Shown piece by piece: positions 51,716 to 58,805 of a DNA stretch of 64,000 nucleotides. The stretch spans positions 1,364,001-1,428,000 of the forward strand of contig CAVTPU010000004.1 in assembly GCA_963736695.1 (NCBI GenBank), given 5' to 3'. Every line of letters begins with the position of its first letter. Position 1 is the stretch's first letter. The translations under genes and the position numbers were made by a program. Source of the stretch: CAVTPU01 sp963736695. GTDB lineage: Bacteria > Actinomycetota > Actinomycetes > Mycobacteriales > Micromonosporaceae. The notes under the pieces are model-generated. The model was not told where the DNA came from and ran no database searches. It saw only the letters and a list, made by a program, of their open reading frames with translations.

Positions 51716-51796
51716 AAGATCGTGGCGATTGGGGGTCGTCCCAGCGACCCGCAATCGCCACGATCACGCGCGTACGCCCGCACCTACGGTGAAGCC
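51716..51796. repeat. REP-like palindromic element, copy 2, fused to the 21-bp repeat
   Basis: Same 14-bp arms (51718-51731 and 51752-51765) and loop as copy 1, followed immediately by the 21-bp segment that in the first copy is about 60 bp away. The pair brackets the small membrane gene and about 130 bp of noncoding DNA. Confidence 0.8.
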
Positions 51797-51852
51797 AACG
51801 GATCTTCGCCCTTTTCCCCTGCATCAGCCCGCAGTTCGGCACACTGGCTGAC

Positions 51853-53706
51853 GTGGGGCTGAGCAGCACACCGATCGCCGCTCACGGATTCCTGTCGGAC
51901 TGCCACAGCGCGGCACTGGTGACCGACTGCGGCTGCGTGGACTGGTTGTGCTTCCCCCGTTTCGACAGCCCATCCGTGTTCGGCGGGCTCCTCGACGACT
52001 CGGCGGGCCACTGGTCGATCCACCCGGTGGGACGGTTCACGAGCAGCCGCCGCTACCTTGATCAGACCTTGGTCTTGGAGACCACCTTCGAGACCGACGG
52101 TGGCATCGTGACACTGGTCGACGCACTGGCGATGGGACCCGACAACCGCGGCCACGCCCTGGGCAAGGGGTCGCCGCACCTGCTCATACGTTCGGTGACG
52201 TGCCTCAAAGGTGAGGTTGAGATCGAGATCGACTACGAACCGCGCCCCGAATACGGAATCGTCACTCCCCTGCTGTCCCACCTGGAGGGCGGCGTCACCG
52301 CCCGAGGCGGCGCGGAATGGCTGGTGCTGTCCACACCGATACCGATGACTCTGGACCGGTGCGCCGCCCGTGGGCGGAGATCACTGCGGGCCGGTCACAC
52401 GGTCAGCTTCGCGTTGCACTCCTCGACATTGGAGCAACTCCCCGCCCGGGTGTGGAGCCAGCGCGAGATCGCCGACCGGTTGGCCTCAACAGTGTCCGCG
52501 TGGCGATCGTGGTCGGCGCTACACCAGAACTACCAAGGCCCGTGGCGGGACCAGGTCCATGCCAGCGGTCGAGTGTTGCAGGGCTTGACGTTCGCACCCA
52601 GCGGAGCGATCATCGCCGCCCCGACCACGTCCCTGCCCGAGCAGGTCGGCGGAGGGCGCAACTGGGACTACCGCTACGCGTGGGTGCGCGACGCGAGCCT
52701 GACCATGCAAGCATTGTGGGTCGCGGCATGCCCCGACGAGGCCAGCGAATTCTTCGCGTTCATGACCACTGCGGCGGCCGGCGGGTTCGGCGCCGACACA
52801 CCCCTCCAGATCATGTACGGGGTCGGCGGCGAACACGACCTCACCGAACGGGAACTGCCGCACCTCACCGGCTGGCGCGACAGTCGGCCGGTGCGCGTCG
52901 GCAACGACGCATGGCGACAACCGCAGCTCGACGTCTACGGCGAGTTGCTCACCGCAGCCGAGAACCTCTCCGATCAGATCACTTCGGTGGACGACGATAT
53001 GCGGGTCTTCCTGGTCGCCCTCGCCGACGCCGCCGCCAACCGGTGGCAGGAGACCGACCAAGGCATCTGGGAGGTACGCGGGCCGCCGCGACACTTCGTG
53101 CACTCCAAGGTCATGTGTTGGGCGGCATTGGATCGGGCCATCATGCTGGCCGGCCGACTGCACGCCCACGACAAGGTCGACCAGTGGCGGGCCACCAGGG
53201 ACACCATCCGACAGACGGTGATGCGCGAGGGTTGGAACCCCGGCGTCGGCGCGTTCACCCAATGTTTCGGCTCCGCCGAGCTGGACGCCTCCGCGCTCGT
53301 CATGCCCATCGTCGGGTTCTTGCCCGCCGACGACCCGCGGATGACGGCCACGATCGACGCGATCGACGCACGCCTGACCGACGAACGAGGCCTGCTCTAC
53401 CGTTACCTGTCCGACGGCGACGTCGACGGGCTCACCGGACCCGAAGGCCCGTTCTTGCTCTGCACATTCTGGCTTTCCCACGCACTCGCCGCCGCCGGAC
53501 AGGTGGACCGGGCGACGCAGGTCTTCGAACGGGCGCTCGCCTGCGGCAACGACATCGGCCTGTTCGCCGAGGAGGTCGCCGCGACCACCGGCGAACAGGC
53601 CGGCAATTTCCCCCAGGCTTTCAGCCACATCGGGCTGATCAACGCCGCGTGGGCGATCGCCGAGGCCCAGCGACACCAACGACCCACCGCCAACACGTCG
53701 GGGTGA
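51853..53706 (+). CDS. Glycoside hydrolase family 15 protein (glucoamylase/trehalase-like)
   Basis: A 617-residue enzyme. The N-terminal beta-sandwich (1-250: IAAHGFLSDCHSAALVTDCGCVDWLCFPRFDSPSVFGGLLD) is the GH15 trehalase-like_N domain. The (alpha/alpha)6 barrel (about 255-600) has GGGRNWDYRYAWVRDASLT, the general-acid region, and the second catalytic region near EEVAATTGEQAGNFPQAFSH. Actinobacterial members hydrolyse trehalose or alpha-glucans. No signal peptide, so cytoplasmic. The GTG start at 51853 matches the conserved opening. Stands alone. Confidence 0.85.
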   Translation: MGLSSTPIAAHGFLSDCHSAALVTDCGCVDWLCFPRFDSPSVFGGLLDDSAGHWSIHPVGRFTSSRRYLDQTLVLETTFETDGGIVTLVDALAMGPDNRGHALGKGSPHLLIRSVTCLKGEVEIEIDYEPRPEYGIVTPLLSHLEGGVTARGGAEWLVLSTPIPMTLDRCAARGRRSLRAGHTVSFALHSSTLEQLPARVWSQREIADRLASTVSAWRSWSALHQNYQGPWRDQVHASGRVLQGLTFAPSGAIIAAPTTSLPEQVGGGRNWDYRYAWVRDASLTMQALWVAACPDEASEFFAFMTTAAAGGFGADTPLQIMYGVGGEHDLTERELPHLTGWRDSRPVRVGNDAWRQPQLDVYGELLTAAENLSDQITSVDDDMRVFLVALADAAANRWQETDQGIWEVRGPPRHFVHSKVMCWAALDRAIMLAGRLHAHDKVDQWRATRDTIRQTVMREGWNPGVGAFTQCFGSAELDASALVMPIVGFLPADDPRMTATIDAIDARLTDERGLLYRYLSDGDVDGLTGPEGPFLLCTFWLSHALAAAGQVDRATQVFERALACGNDIGLFAEEVAATTGEQAGNFPQAFSHIGLINAAWAIAEAQRHQRPTANTSG

Positions 53707-53727
53707 GTCCTGCGCGGAATACCCAGC

Positions 53728-53743
53728 GAACCCACCGGGGTTC
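53728..53743 (+). terminator. Weak hairpin after the GH15 gene
   Basis: A 6-bp stem (GAACCC / GGGTTC) with loop ACCG, 22 bases after the stop. Confidence 0.35.
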
Positions 53744-53817
53744 CCGCAAACAGAAAAGACGGGCAGACAGGAGATCGCTGTGAATGTGATAACCAACGGT
53801 CAGAGGCTGGCGACCCG

Positions 53818-55203
53818 ATGAGCGAGCAGGTCGATGTCGTCGTCCTCGGTCTCGGGATCGGCGGCGAGGAGATCGCTGGGCGTCTCGCACGGGCCGGGCT
53901 CACCGTTGTCGGCATCGAGGGTCGGCTCGTGGGCGGCGAATGCCCCTATTGGGGATGCGTGCCGAGCAAGATGATGATTCGCGCCGCGAATCTGCTCGCC
54001 GAAGCCCGCCGCGTGCCGGGCATGGCGGGAGACGCGCGGGTCACTCCCGACTGGGCTCCGGTCGCCGCCCGCATCCGCGACGAGGCCACCGACGACTGGG
54101 ACGACACGGTCGCGGTGGATCGGTTCGTGAACAAAGGCGGCCGATTCGTACGTGGTTGGGGACGGCTGGTCGGCCCCGGCACCGTGGAGGTGGATGGCCG
54201 CACGTTCCACGCCAGACTCGGGGTCGTCATCGGCACCGGCGCAGCGCCGGTCGTGCCACCCATCGACGGGCTTGCTGACACTCCATTCTGGACCAACAAG
54301 GACGCGGTCGAGGCCAAGACGCTGCCCGCGTCGCTCATCGTGCTCGGTGGCGGGGCCATCGGTCTCGAGTTGGCCCAGGCTTATGCCCGTTTCGGTGTCG
54401 CCGTCAGCGTGGTCGAGGCGCTCGACCGACTGGTGCCGTTGGAGGAGCCGGAGGCGTCGGACCTCGTCCACACCGCTCTCACGGCGGAGGGCATCGCCGT
54501 GCGGACAGGCGCCCGAGCGGTGGCGGTCGCCCATGACGCAAAGGGCTTCACGGTGACGCTGCATGACGACACCACCAACGACAACACCACGGTCTCCGGC
54601 GAGCGGTTGCTGGTCGCCGTCGGCCGTCGCGCCGACTTGGCCAACCTCGGGCTGGAGACGGTCGGGCTCGACCCGCGCGCCAGAACGATCGATGTCGACG
54701 ACCGCATGCGCGCCGGCGACAAGCTGTGGGCTGTCGGCGACATCACCGGCCGGGGCGCGTTCACCCACGTCGCCATGCGCCAGGCCGATGTCGCGGTGCG
54801 CGACATCCTCGGAGAGGACGGTCCGCCGGCCGACTATCGTGCCGTGCCCCGGGTGACGTTCACCGACCCCGAGATCGGCGCCGTCGGCATGACCGAGGCG
54901 CAGGCCCGCCAAGCCGGACTTAACGTCCACATCGGAATGGCGCACGTGCCGTCGACCGCACGCGGCTGGCTTCACAAGGCCGGCAACGAGGGGTTCATCA
55001 AACTCGTCGCCGACGCCGACCGGGGCATCCTGGTGGGCGCAACCTCCGCCGGGCCGGCCGGTGGTGAGGTGTTGGGCGCGTTGGCCGTCGCGGTCCACGC
55101 CGAGGTTCCGATCGACCGGCTGCGGCACATGATGTATGCCTATCCCACCTTTCACCGGGGCATCGAGGATGCCCTACGCGACCTGAAACCGGCCAGCGAC
55201 TGA
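53818..55203 (+). CDS. Mercuric-reductase-like FAD/NAD(P) disulfide oxidoreductase
   Basis: A 461-residue flavoprotein. FAD-binding GLGIGGEEIAGRLA (11-24), redox-active disulfide C42-x4-C47 (GGECPYWGCVPSK), NAD(P)-binding GGGAIGLELAQAYARFG, second FAD motif LWAVGDITGRGAFTHVA, and a C-terminal dimerisation domain with HMMYAYPTFHRGIEDAL, where the active-site His-Pro/Glu pair of lipoamide dehydrogenase (HAHPT..E) is altered to YAYPTFH. No C-terminal Cys pair as in MerA. Likely a thiol/disulfide reductase. It sits just upstream of the persulfide genes but outside their operator. Confidence 0.85.
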   Translation: MSEQVDVVVLGLGIGGEEIAGRLARAGLTVVGIEGRLVGGECPYWGCVPSKMMIRAANLLAEARRVPGMAGDARVTPDWAPVAARIRDEATDDWDDTVAVDRFVNKGGRFVRGWGRLVGPGTVEVDGRTFHARLGVVIGTGAAPVVPPIDGLADTPFWTNKDAVEAKTLPASLIVLGGGAIGLELAQAYARFGVAVSVVEALDRLVPLEEPEASDLVHTALTAEGIAVRTGARAVAVAHDAKGFTVTLHDDTTNDNTTVSGERLLVAVGRRADLANLGLETVGLDPRARTIDVDDRMRAGDKLWAVGDITGRGAFTHVAMRQADVAVRDILGEDGPPADYRAVPRVTFTDPEIGAVGMTEAQARQAGLNVHIGMAHVPSTARGWLHKAGNEGFIKLVADADRGILVGATSAGPAGGEVLGALAVAVHAEVPIDRLRHMMYAYPTFHRGIEDALRDLKPASD

Positions 55204-55223
55204 CCCCGGAACGCCCTCCGCGC

Positions 55224-55239
55224 ATACCCATGGGGGTAT
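55224..55239. promoter_or_regulatory. CstR/CsoR-like operator before the CoA-disulfide reductase gene
   Basis: ATACCC-ATGG-GGGTAT, a perfect 6-4-6 dyad overlapping the -10 TATAGT (55237-55242). C/G-tract dyads flanked by AT/TA are the operator type of CsoR-family persulfide or copper sensors. A second copy lies at 56960-56975. Confidence 0.65.
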
Positions 55240-55317
55240 AGTCATGGGAGTGCCGCCACGGCACAGCTCGGCCCGTCGCATGGCCGTCCGGGGCGGTGGA
55301 AGCGGAGAAACGATCTC

Positions 55318-56937
55318 ATGAAAACCGTGATCGTCGGCGGGGTGGCCGGTGGCATGTCGGCGGCGACTCGCCTACGCAGGCTCAAACCGGACGCGGAGAT
55401 TGTCGTGTTCGAGCGCGGCGAGCACGTGTCCTACGCCAACTGCGGGCTGCCCTATCACGTCGGTGGCGTCATCGCGGACAGGGAGGATCTGCTGCTGCAG
55501 ACCCCGCAGCGGCTGCGGGAACGATTCGGCCTGGATGTCCGGATCAACAGCGATGTCCTCTCGGTGGACCGCGACGCCCGCACCATACGGGTGCGCGACC
55601 TGACGAACGGTCGCGTCTATGACGAGTCCTGGGACAACCTGGTGCTCAGCCCGGGCGCGGCGCCGTTCATTCCGGACCTGCCCGGGATCGAACGCGCCCT
55701 TCCGCTGCGATCCGTGTCCGACGCCGACCGGCTGAACGCGGCGATCGGGCAGCACGAGCCGACCACGGCGGTCGTCGTCGGTGGCGGGTTCATCGGGCTC
55801 GAGACGGCCGAGAACCTCCACCGTCGGGGCATCGCCGTCACCGTGGTGGAACTCGACTCGCAGGTGCTGGCGCCGCTCGACCCCGAGCTCGCCTCCGCCG
55901 TCCACGCCGAGCTCCGCTCGCACGGGGTCGATCTGGCGCTCGGGTCCGGACTGTCCAAGGTCCTGCCCGATTCGGTGGAGCTGACCGATGGCCGACTGTT
56001 CCCGGCCGATCTGGTCGTTGTCGCGATCGGGGTGCGGCCCGAGGTCGGGCTGGCCCGCGACGCCGGCCTCGCCATCGGGCCGAGGGGCGGTGTTGTCGTC
56101 GACGACTCGATGCGCACCAGCGATCCCCGCGTCTACGCGGTCGGCGACGCGGTGGAGAAGCCGGACCGGGTTGGTGGCGGCACCGCCCTGATCCCGTTGG
56201 CCAACACCGCGAACCGGCAGGGACGGCTGGTCGCCGACGCGATCGCCGGGCGACCGGTGACGATGGACGGTCGGCTGGGGACCGCGATCGTGCAGGTGTT
56301 CGACCTCACCGTCGCGGTCACCGGGTGGAACGAGAAGCGGCTGCGTGCCGCCGGTCGGGCGTACCAGGCAATTCACACCCACCCGTCGTCGCACGCCGGC
56401 TATTATCCCGGGGCACAACCGATGGCACTCAAACTGCTCTTCGACCCGGCCGACCAACGGATTCTCGGCGCGCAGGCGGTCGGGGGTGCCGGTGTCGACA
56501 AACGAATCGACGTCATCGCGACGGCGATGCGGGGCGGCCTGACCGTCACCGATCTCGCCGATCTGGAGCTGGCCTACGCCCCCGCGTTCGGGTCCGCGAA
56601 GGACCCGGTCAACATGCTCGGTTACATCGCCGACAATCTCGCCACCGGGTCGGTGCGCACCGTGCAGTGGCACGAGGTCAGCGATCTGGCCGACGCCGGC
56701 GCCACTGTGGTCGACGTGCGAACCCCCGACGAGTATGCCGCCGGTCACCTGCCCGGCGCGGTGAACGTACCTCTCGATGGGTTGTTGGGTCGACTCGCCG
56801 ACCTGCCCGCCGGGCCGCTCATCGTCTATTGCCAGGGTGGGCAGCGGGCGCACACGGCCGTCAGCCTCATCGGCGAGCCGGACCGGGTCGCCAACCTCGA
56901 CGGCGGCTACCTGACCTGGTCAGCCGTCCGATCCTGA
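55318..56937 (+). CDS. CoA-disulfide reductase-rhodanese fusion
   Basis: A 539-residue protein. Residues 1-440 are a CoADR-type flavoprotein with FAD motif GGVAGGMSAATRLRR, single active Cys42 (SYANCGLPYH), and NAD(P)H motif VVGGGFIGLETAENL. A C-terminal rhodanese domain (about 450-539) has VVDVRTPDEYAAGHLPGA and catalytic Cys505 in VYCQGGQRA. This CoADR-Rhd class reduces CoA persulfide and polysulfide with NAD(P)H. GGAGAAA precedes ATG 55318. Expression is likely de-repressed by persulfides through the operator at 55224. It works with the SQR-like protein encoded next. Confidence 0.92.
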   Translation: MKTVIVGGVAGGMSAATRLRRLKPDAEIVVFERGEHVSYANCGLPYHVGGVIADREDLLLQTPQRLRERFGLDVRINSDVLSVDRDARTIRVRDLTNGRVYDESWDNLVLSPGAAPFIPDLPGIERALPLRSVSDADRLNAAIGQHEPTTAVVVGGGFIGLETAENLHRRGIAVTVVELDSQVLAPLDPELASAVHAELRSHGVDLALGSGLSKVLPDSVELTDGRLFPADLVVVAIGVRPEVGLARDAGLAIGPRGGVVVDDSMRTSDPRVYAVGDAVEKPDRVGGGTALIPLANTANRQGRLVADAIAGRPVTMDGRLGTAIVQVFDLTVAVTGWNEKRLRAAGRAYQAIHTHPSSHAGYYPGAQPMALKLLFDPADQRILGAQAVGGAGVDKRIDVIATAMRGGLTVTDLADLELAYAPAFGSAKDPVNMLGYIADNLATGSVRTVQWHEVSDLADAGATVVDVRTPDEYAAGHLPGAVNVPLDGLLGRLADLPAGPLIVYCQGGQRAHTAVSLIGEPDRVANLDGGYLTWSAVRS

Positions 56938-56959
56938 ACAGGCCGACTATTCCCCAGAC

Positions 56960-56975
56960 ATACCCCTAGGGGTAC
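56960..56975. promoter_or_regulatory. CstR/CsoR-like operator before the SQR-like gene
   Basis: TACCCCTAGGGGTA (56961-56974) is a perfect 14-bp palindrome, overlapping a -10-like TACGGT (56973-56978). It matches the operator at 55224 in position relative to the promoter. Confidence 0.7.
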
Positions 56976-57033
56976 GGTGACGGGAGTTGGGCTCGATCAC
57001 GAGCCCTGTGGGCACCGACAGGAGAAACACACC

Positions 57034-58491
57034 ATGGCGCGTGTGGTCATTCTCGGGGCCGGGATATCCGGGCACACCGCTGCCCTTCATCTCAAAAGGC
57101 TCCTGGGCCGACGCCACGAAATCGTGGTCGTATCGCCCAACTCCCGCTGGAACTGGATTCCGTCGAACATCTGGGTCGGCGTCGGACGAATGTCGACAAA
57201 GGACGTCACGTTCCCCCTCGCGCCGGTATACCGGCGCAAACACATCGACTTCCGGCAGGCGCGAGCCGTCGCGATACGCCCCGAAGGCGACGCCGACAAT
57301 CCACTCCCCTCGGTCGACATCGAATACACCTCACCCGACCGAAAGGGTGAGACCGAACGGCTCACCTACGACTACCTCATCAACGCCACCGGGCCGAAGC
57401 TCAACTTCGCCGCGACACCCGGCCTCGGGCCCGACGGACACAGCCTGTCGGTGTGCACCCCGGGCCACGCCGAACAGGCGGCTGCGGCGTTCGACGCGGT
57501 GATGGACAAGCTGCGGGCCGGCCAGCGGCAGACACTCGTCATCGGAGTTGGGCACGGCACCTGCACCTGCGAGGGAGCCGCCTTCGAATACACCTTCAAC
57601 GTCGAGCATGAACTCCGCACCCGAGGCCTGCGCGAGTTGGCCGACGTCGTCTATCTGTCCAATGAATACGAGTTGGGCGACTTCGGAGTCGGCGGCATGA
57701 ACTTCGAGCAGAAGGGCTTCGTCTCCTCCAGCCAGACCTGGACCGAGTCATTGTTCCGGGAGCGGGGCGTGCGGGCCATTCTGCGGGCCCATGTCGAACG
57801 GGTCGAGCCAGGCAAGCTGCACTACGAGACCCTCGACGGCGCACGCGACAGCCTCGCCTTCGACTTCGCGATGCTGCTGCCACCATTTCGCGGTGCCGAC
57901 CTGAAAGCGTTCGACCGCGACGGCACCGACATCACTGCGGAAGTGTTCGCCCCCAACGGATTCATGCGGGTCGACGCCGACTACACCGCGAAGTCACCCA
58001 CCGACTGGCGGGCCGAAGACTGGCCCAAGACCTATCAGTCGCCACGCCACAGCAACGTGTTCGGCGTCGGAATCGCGTTCGCCCCGCCCCACCCGATCTC
58101 CACGCCGCGCACCAGCCCCAACGGAACGGTCATCGCACCGGCGCCACCCCGCACCGGAATGCCCTCCGGGATTATGGGTCGGCAGGTGGCGCGCAGCATC
58201 GCCGACATGATCCGCTCCGGATCGGCGACCCCCACCCACACCGCCTCGATGGCACAGATGGGTGCGGCGTGCATCGCCTCGGCCGGGGCCGGTCGCCGCG
58301 ACGGCACCGCCGCGGCGATGACGATGTATCCGGTGGTGCCCAACTACGCGACCTACCCCATTCACGGGCGGGACGTGAAGAACACGTACGGCGAAATCGG
58401 CCTGGCCGCCCACTGGGTCAAGCACCTGCTGCATTTCCTGTTCATCTACAAGGCGAAAGCCCGGCCTGGATGGTCACTCATCCCCGAATGA
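57034..58491 (+). CDS. sqr: Sulfide:quinone-reductase-like flavoprotein
   Basis: A 485-residue flavoprotein. FAD-binding ILGAGISGHTAALHLKRLLG opens the protein, and NSRWNWIPSNIWVGVGRM resembles the SQR quinone-side region. Cysteines that could carry the persulfide shuttle are in SVCTPGHA, GTCTCEGAAFEY and GAACIASAG. A hydrophobic, aromatic C-terminus (HWVKHLLHFLFIYKAK) would anchor it at the membrane quinone pool. SQR oxidises sulfide to persulfide and passes electrons to quinone. AGGAGAA precedes ATG 57034. Its own CsoR-like operator lies upstream. Exact SQR type not assigned. Confidence 0.8.
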   Translation: MARVVILGAGISGHTAALHLKRLLGRRHEIVVVSPNSRWNWIPSNIWVGVGRMSTKDVTFPLAPVYRRKHIDFRQARAVAIRPEGDADNPLPSVDIEYTSPDRKGETERLTYDYLINATGPKLNFAATPGLGPDGHSLSVCTPGHAEQAAAAFDAVMDKLRAGQRQTLVIGVGHGTCTCEGAAFEYTFNVEHELRTRGLRELADVVYLSNEYELGDFGVGGMNFEQKGFVSSSQTWTESLFRERGVRAILRAHVERVEPGKLHYETLDGARDSLAFDFAMLLPPFRGADLKAFDRDGTDITAEVFAPNGFMRVDADYTAKSPTDWRAEDWPKTYQSPRHSNVFGVGIAFAPPHPISTPRTSPNGTVIAPAPPRTGMPSGIMGRQVARSIADMIRSGSATPTHTASMAQMGAACIASAGAGRRDGTAAAMTMYPVVPNYATYPIHGRDVKNTYGEIGLAAHWVKHLLHFLFIYKAKARPGWSLIPE

Positions 58492-58523
58492 CCCGATCAC
58501 TCCCACCCCCATCGGAGCCCCAC

Positions 58524-58667
58524 ATGAACGAAGCCGACGAACGGATCGCCGCCGCGCCGCTGCCGACCACGCGCACCCTGCGCCGCCGGAAGTCCATCCC
58601 GCTGCAACTGTGGCGATTCGCCTCGATCAACCTGCGGATGCTTCAGATGATCCGCAAATCGCACTGA
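58524..58667 (+). CDS. 47-residue basic protein linked to SQR
   Basis: ATG 58524 (CGGAG about 7 bases upstream) encodes a short protein with an Arg/Lys-rich amphipathic stretch, LPTTRTLRRRKSIPLQLW, then RFASINLRMLQMIRKSH. Similar small proteins with W-R-F-x-x-x-N-L-x-M appear beside sulfide-oxidising flavoproteins in actinobacteria, from memory. It is 32 bases after the SQR-like stop and before a strong terminator, so it is the last gene of that operon. It could help anchor or assemble SQR at the membrane (inference). Confidence 0.6.
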   Translation: MNEADERIAAAPLPTTRTLRRRKSIPLQLWRFASINLRMLQMIRKSH

Positions 58668-58677
58668 TCCACGACAC

Positions 58678-58713
58678 GGTGTGCGCCGGACTTCGCGTTC
58701 TCCGGCGCACACC
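58678..58713 (+). terminator. Strong hairpin terminator after the sulfide operon
   Basis: GGTGTGCGCCGGA pairs perfectly with TCCGGCGCACACC over 13 bp, 10-nt loop, 11 bases after the small basic protein gene. Confidence 0.85.
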
Positions 58714-58805
58714 ACGAGCCTGCCCCCAACCCCGCGGGCCGGACACACATTCACTAAAGTGCCGACCATGCGCGTCACATCATGCGATGACAGTCCGGCG
58801 GCGGC

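Noticed and set aside
52317..53783. 488-codon plus-strand open frame
   Set aside because: Out-of-frame shadow of the GH15 gene; composition is Arg/Pro rich and no motif is present.
54740..55150. Search for a C-terminal Cys pair or merR/merA neighbours that would make 53818-55203 a true mercuric reductase
   Set aside because: No C-terminal vicinal Cys and no mer genes; kept as a generic disulfide oxidoreductase.
53800..55155. 451-codon minus-strand open frame
   Set aside because: Antisense to the mercuric-reductase-like gene; no RBS or domain.
55372..56853. 493-codon minus-strand open frame
   Set aside because: Antisense shadow of the CoA-disulfide reductase gene, which has clear motifs.
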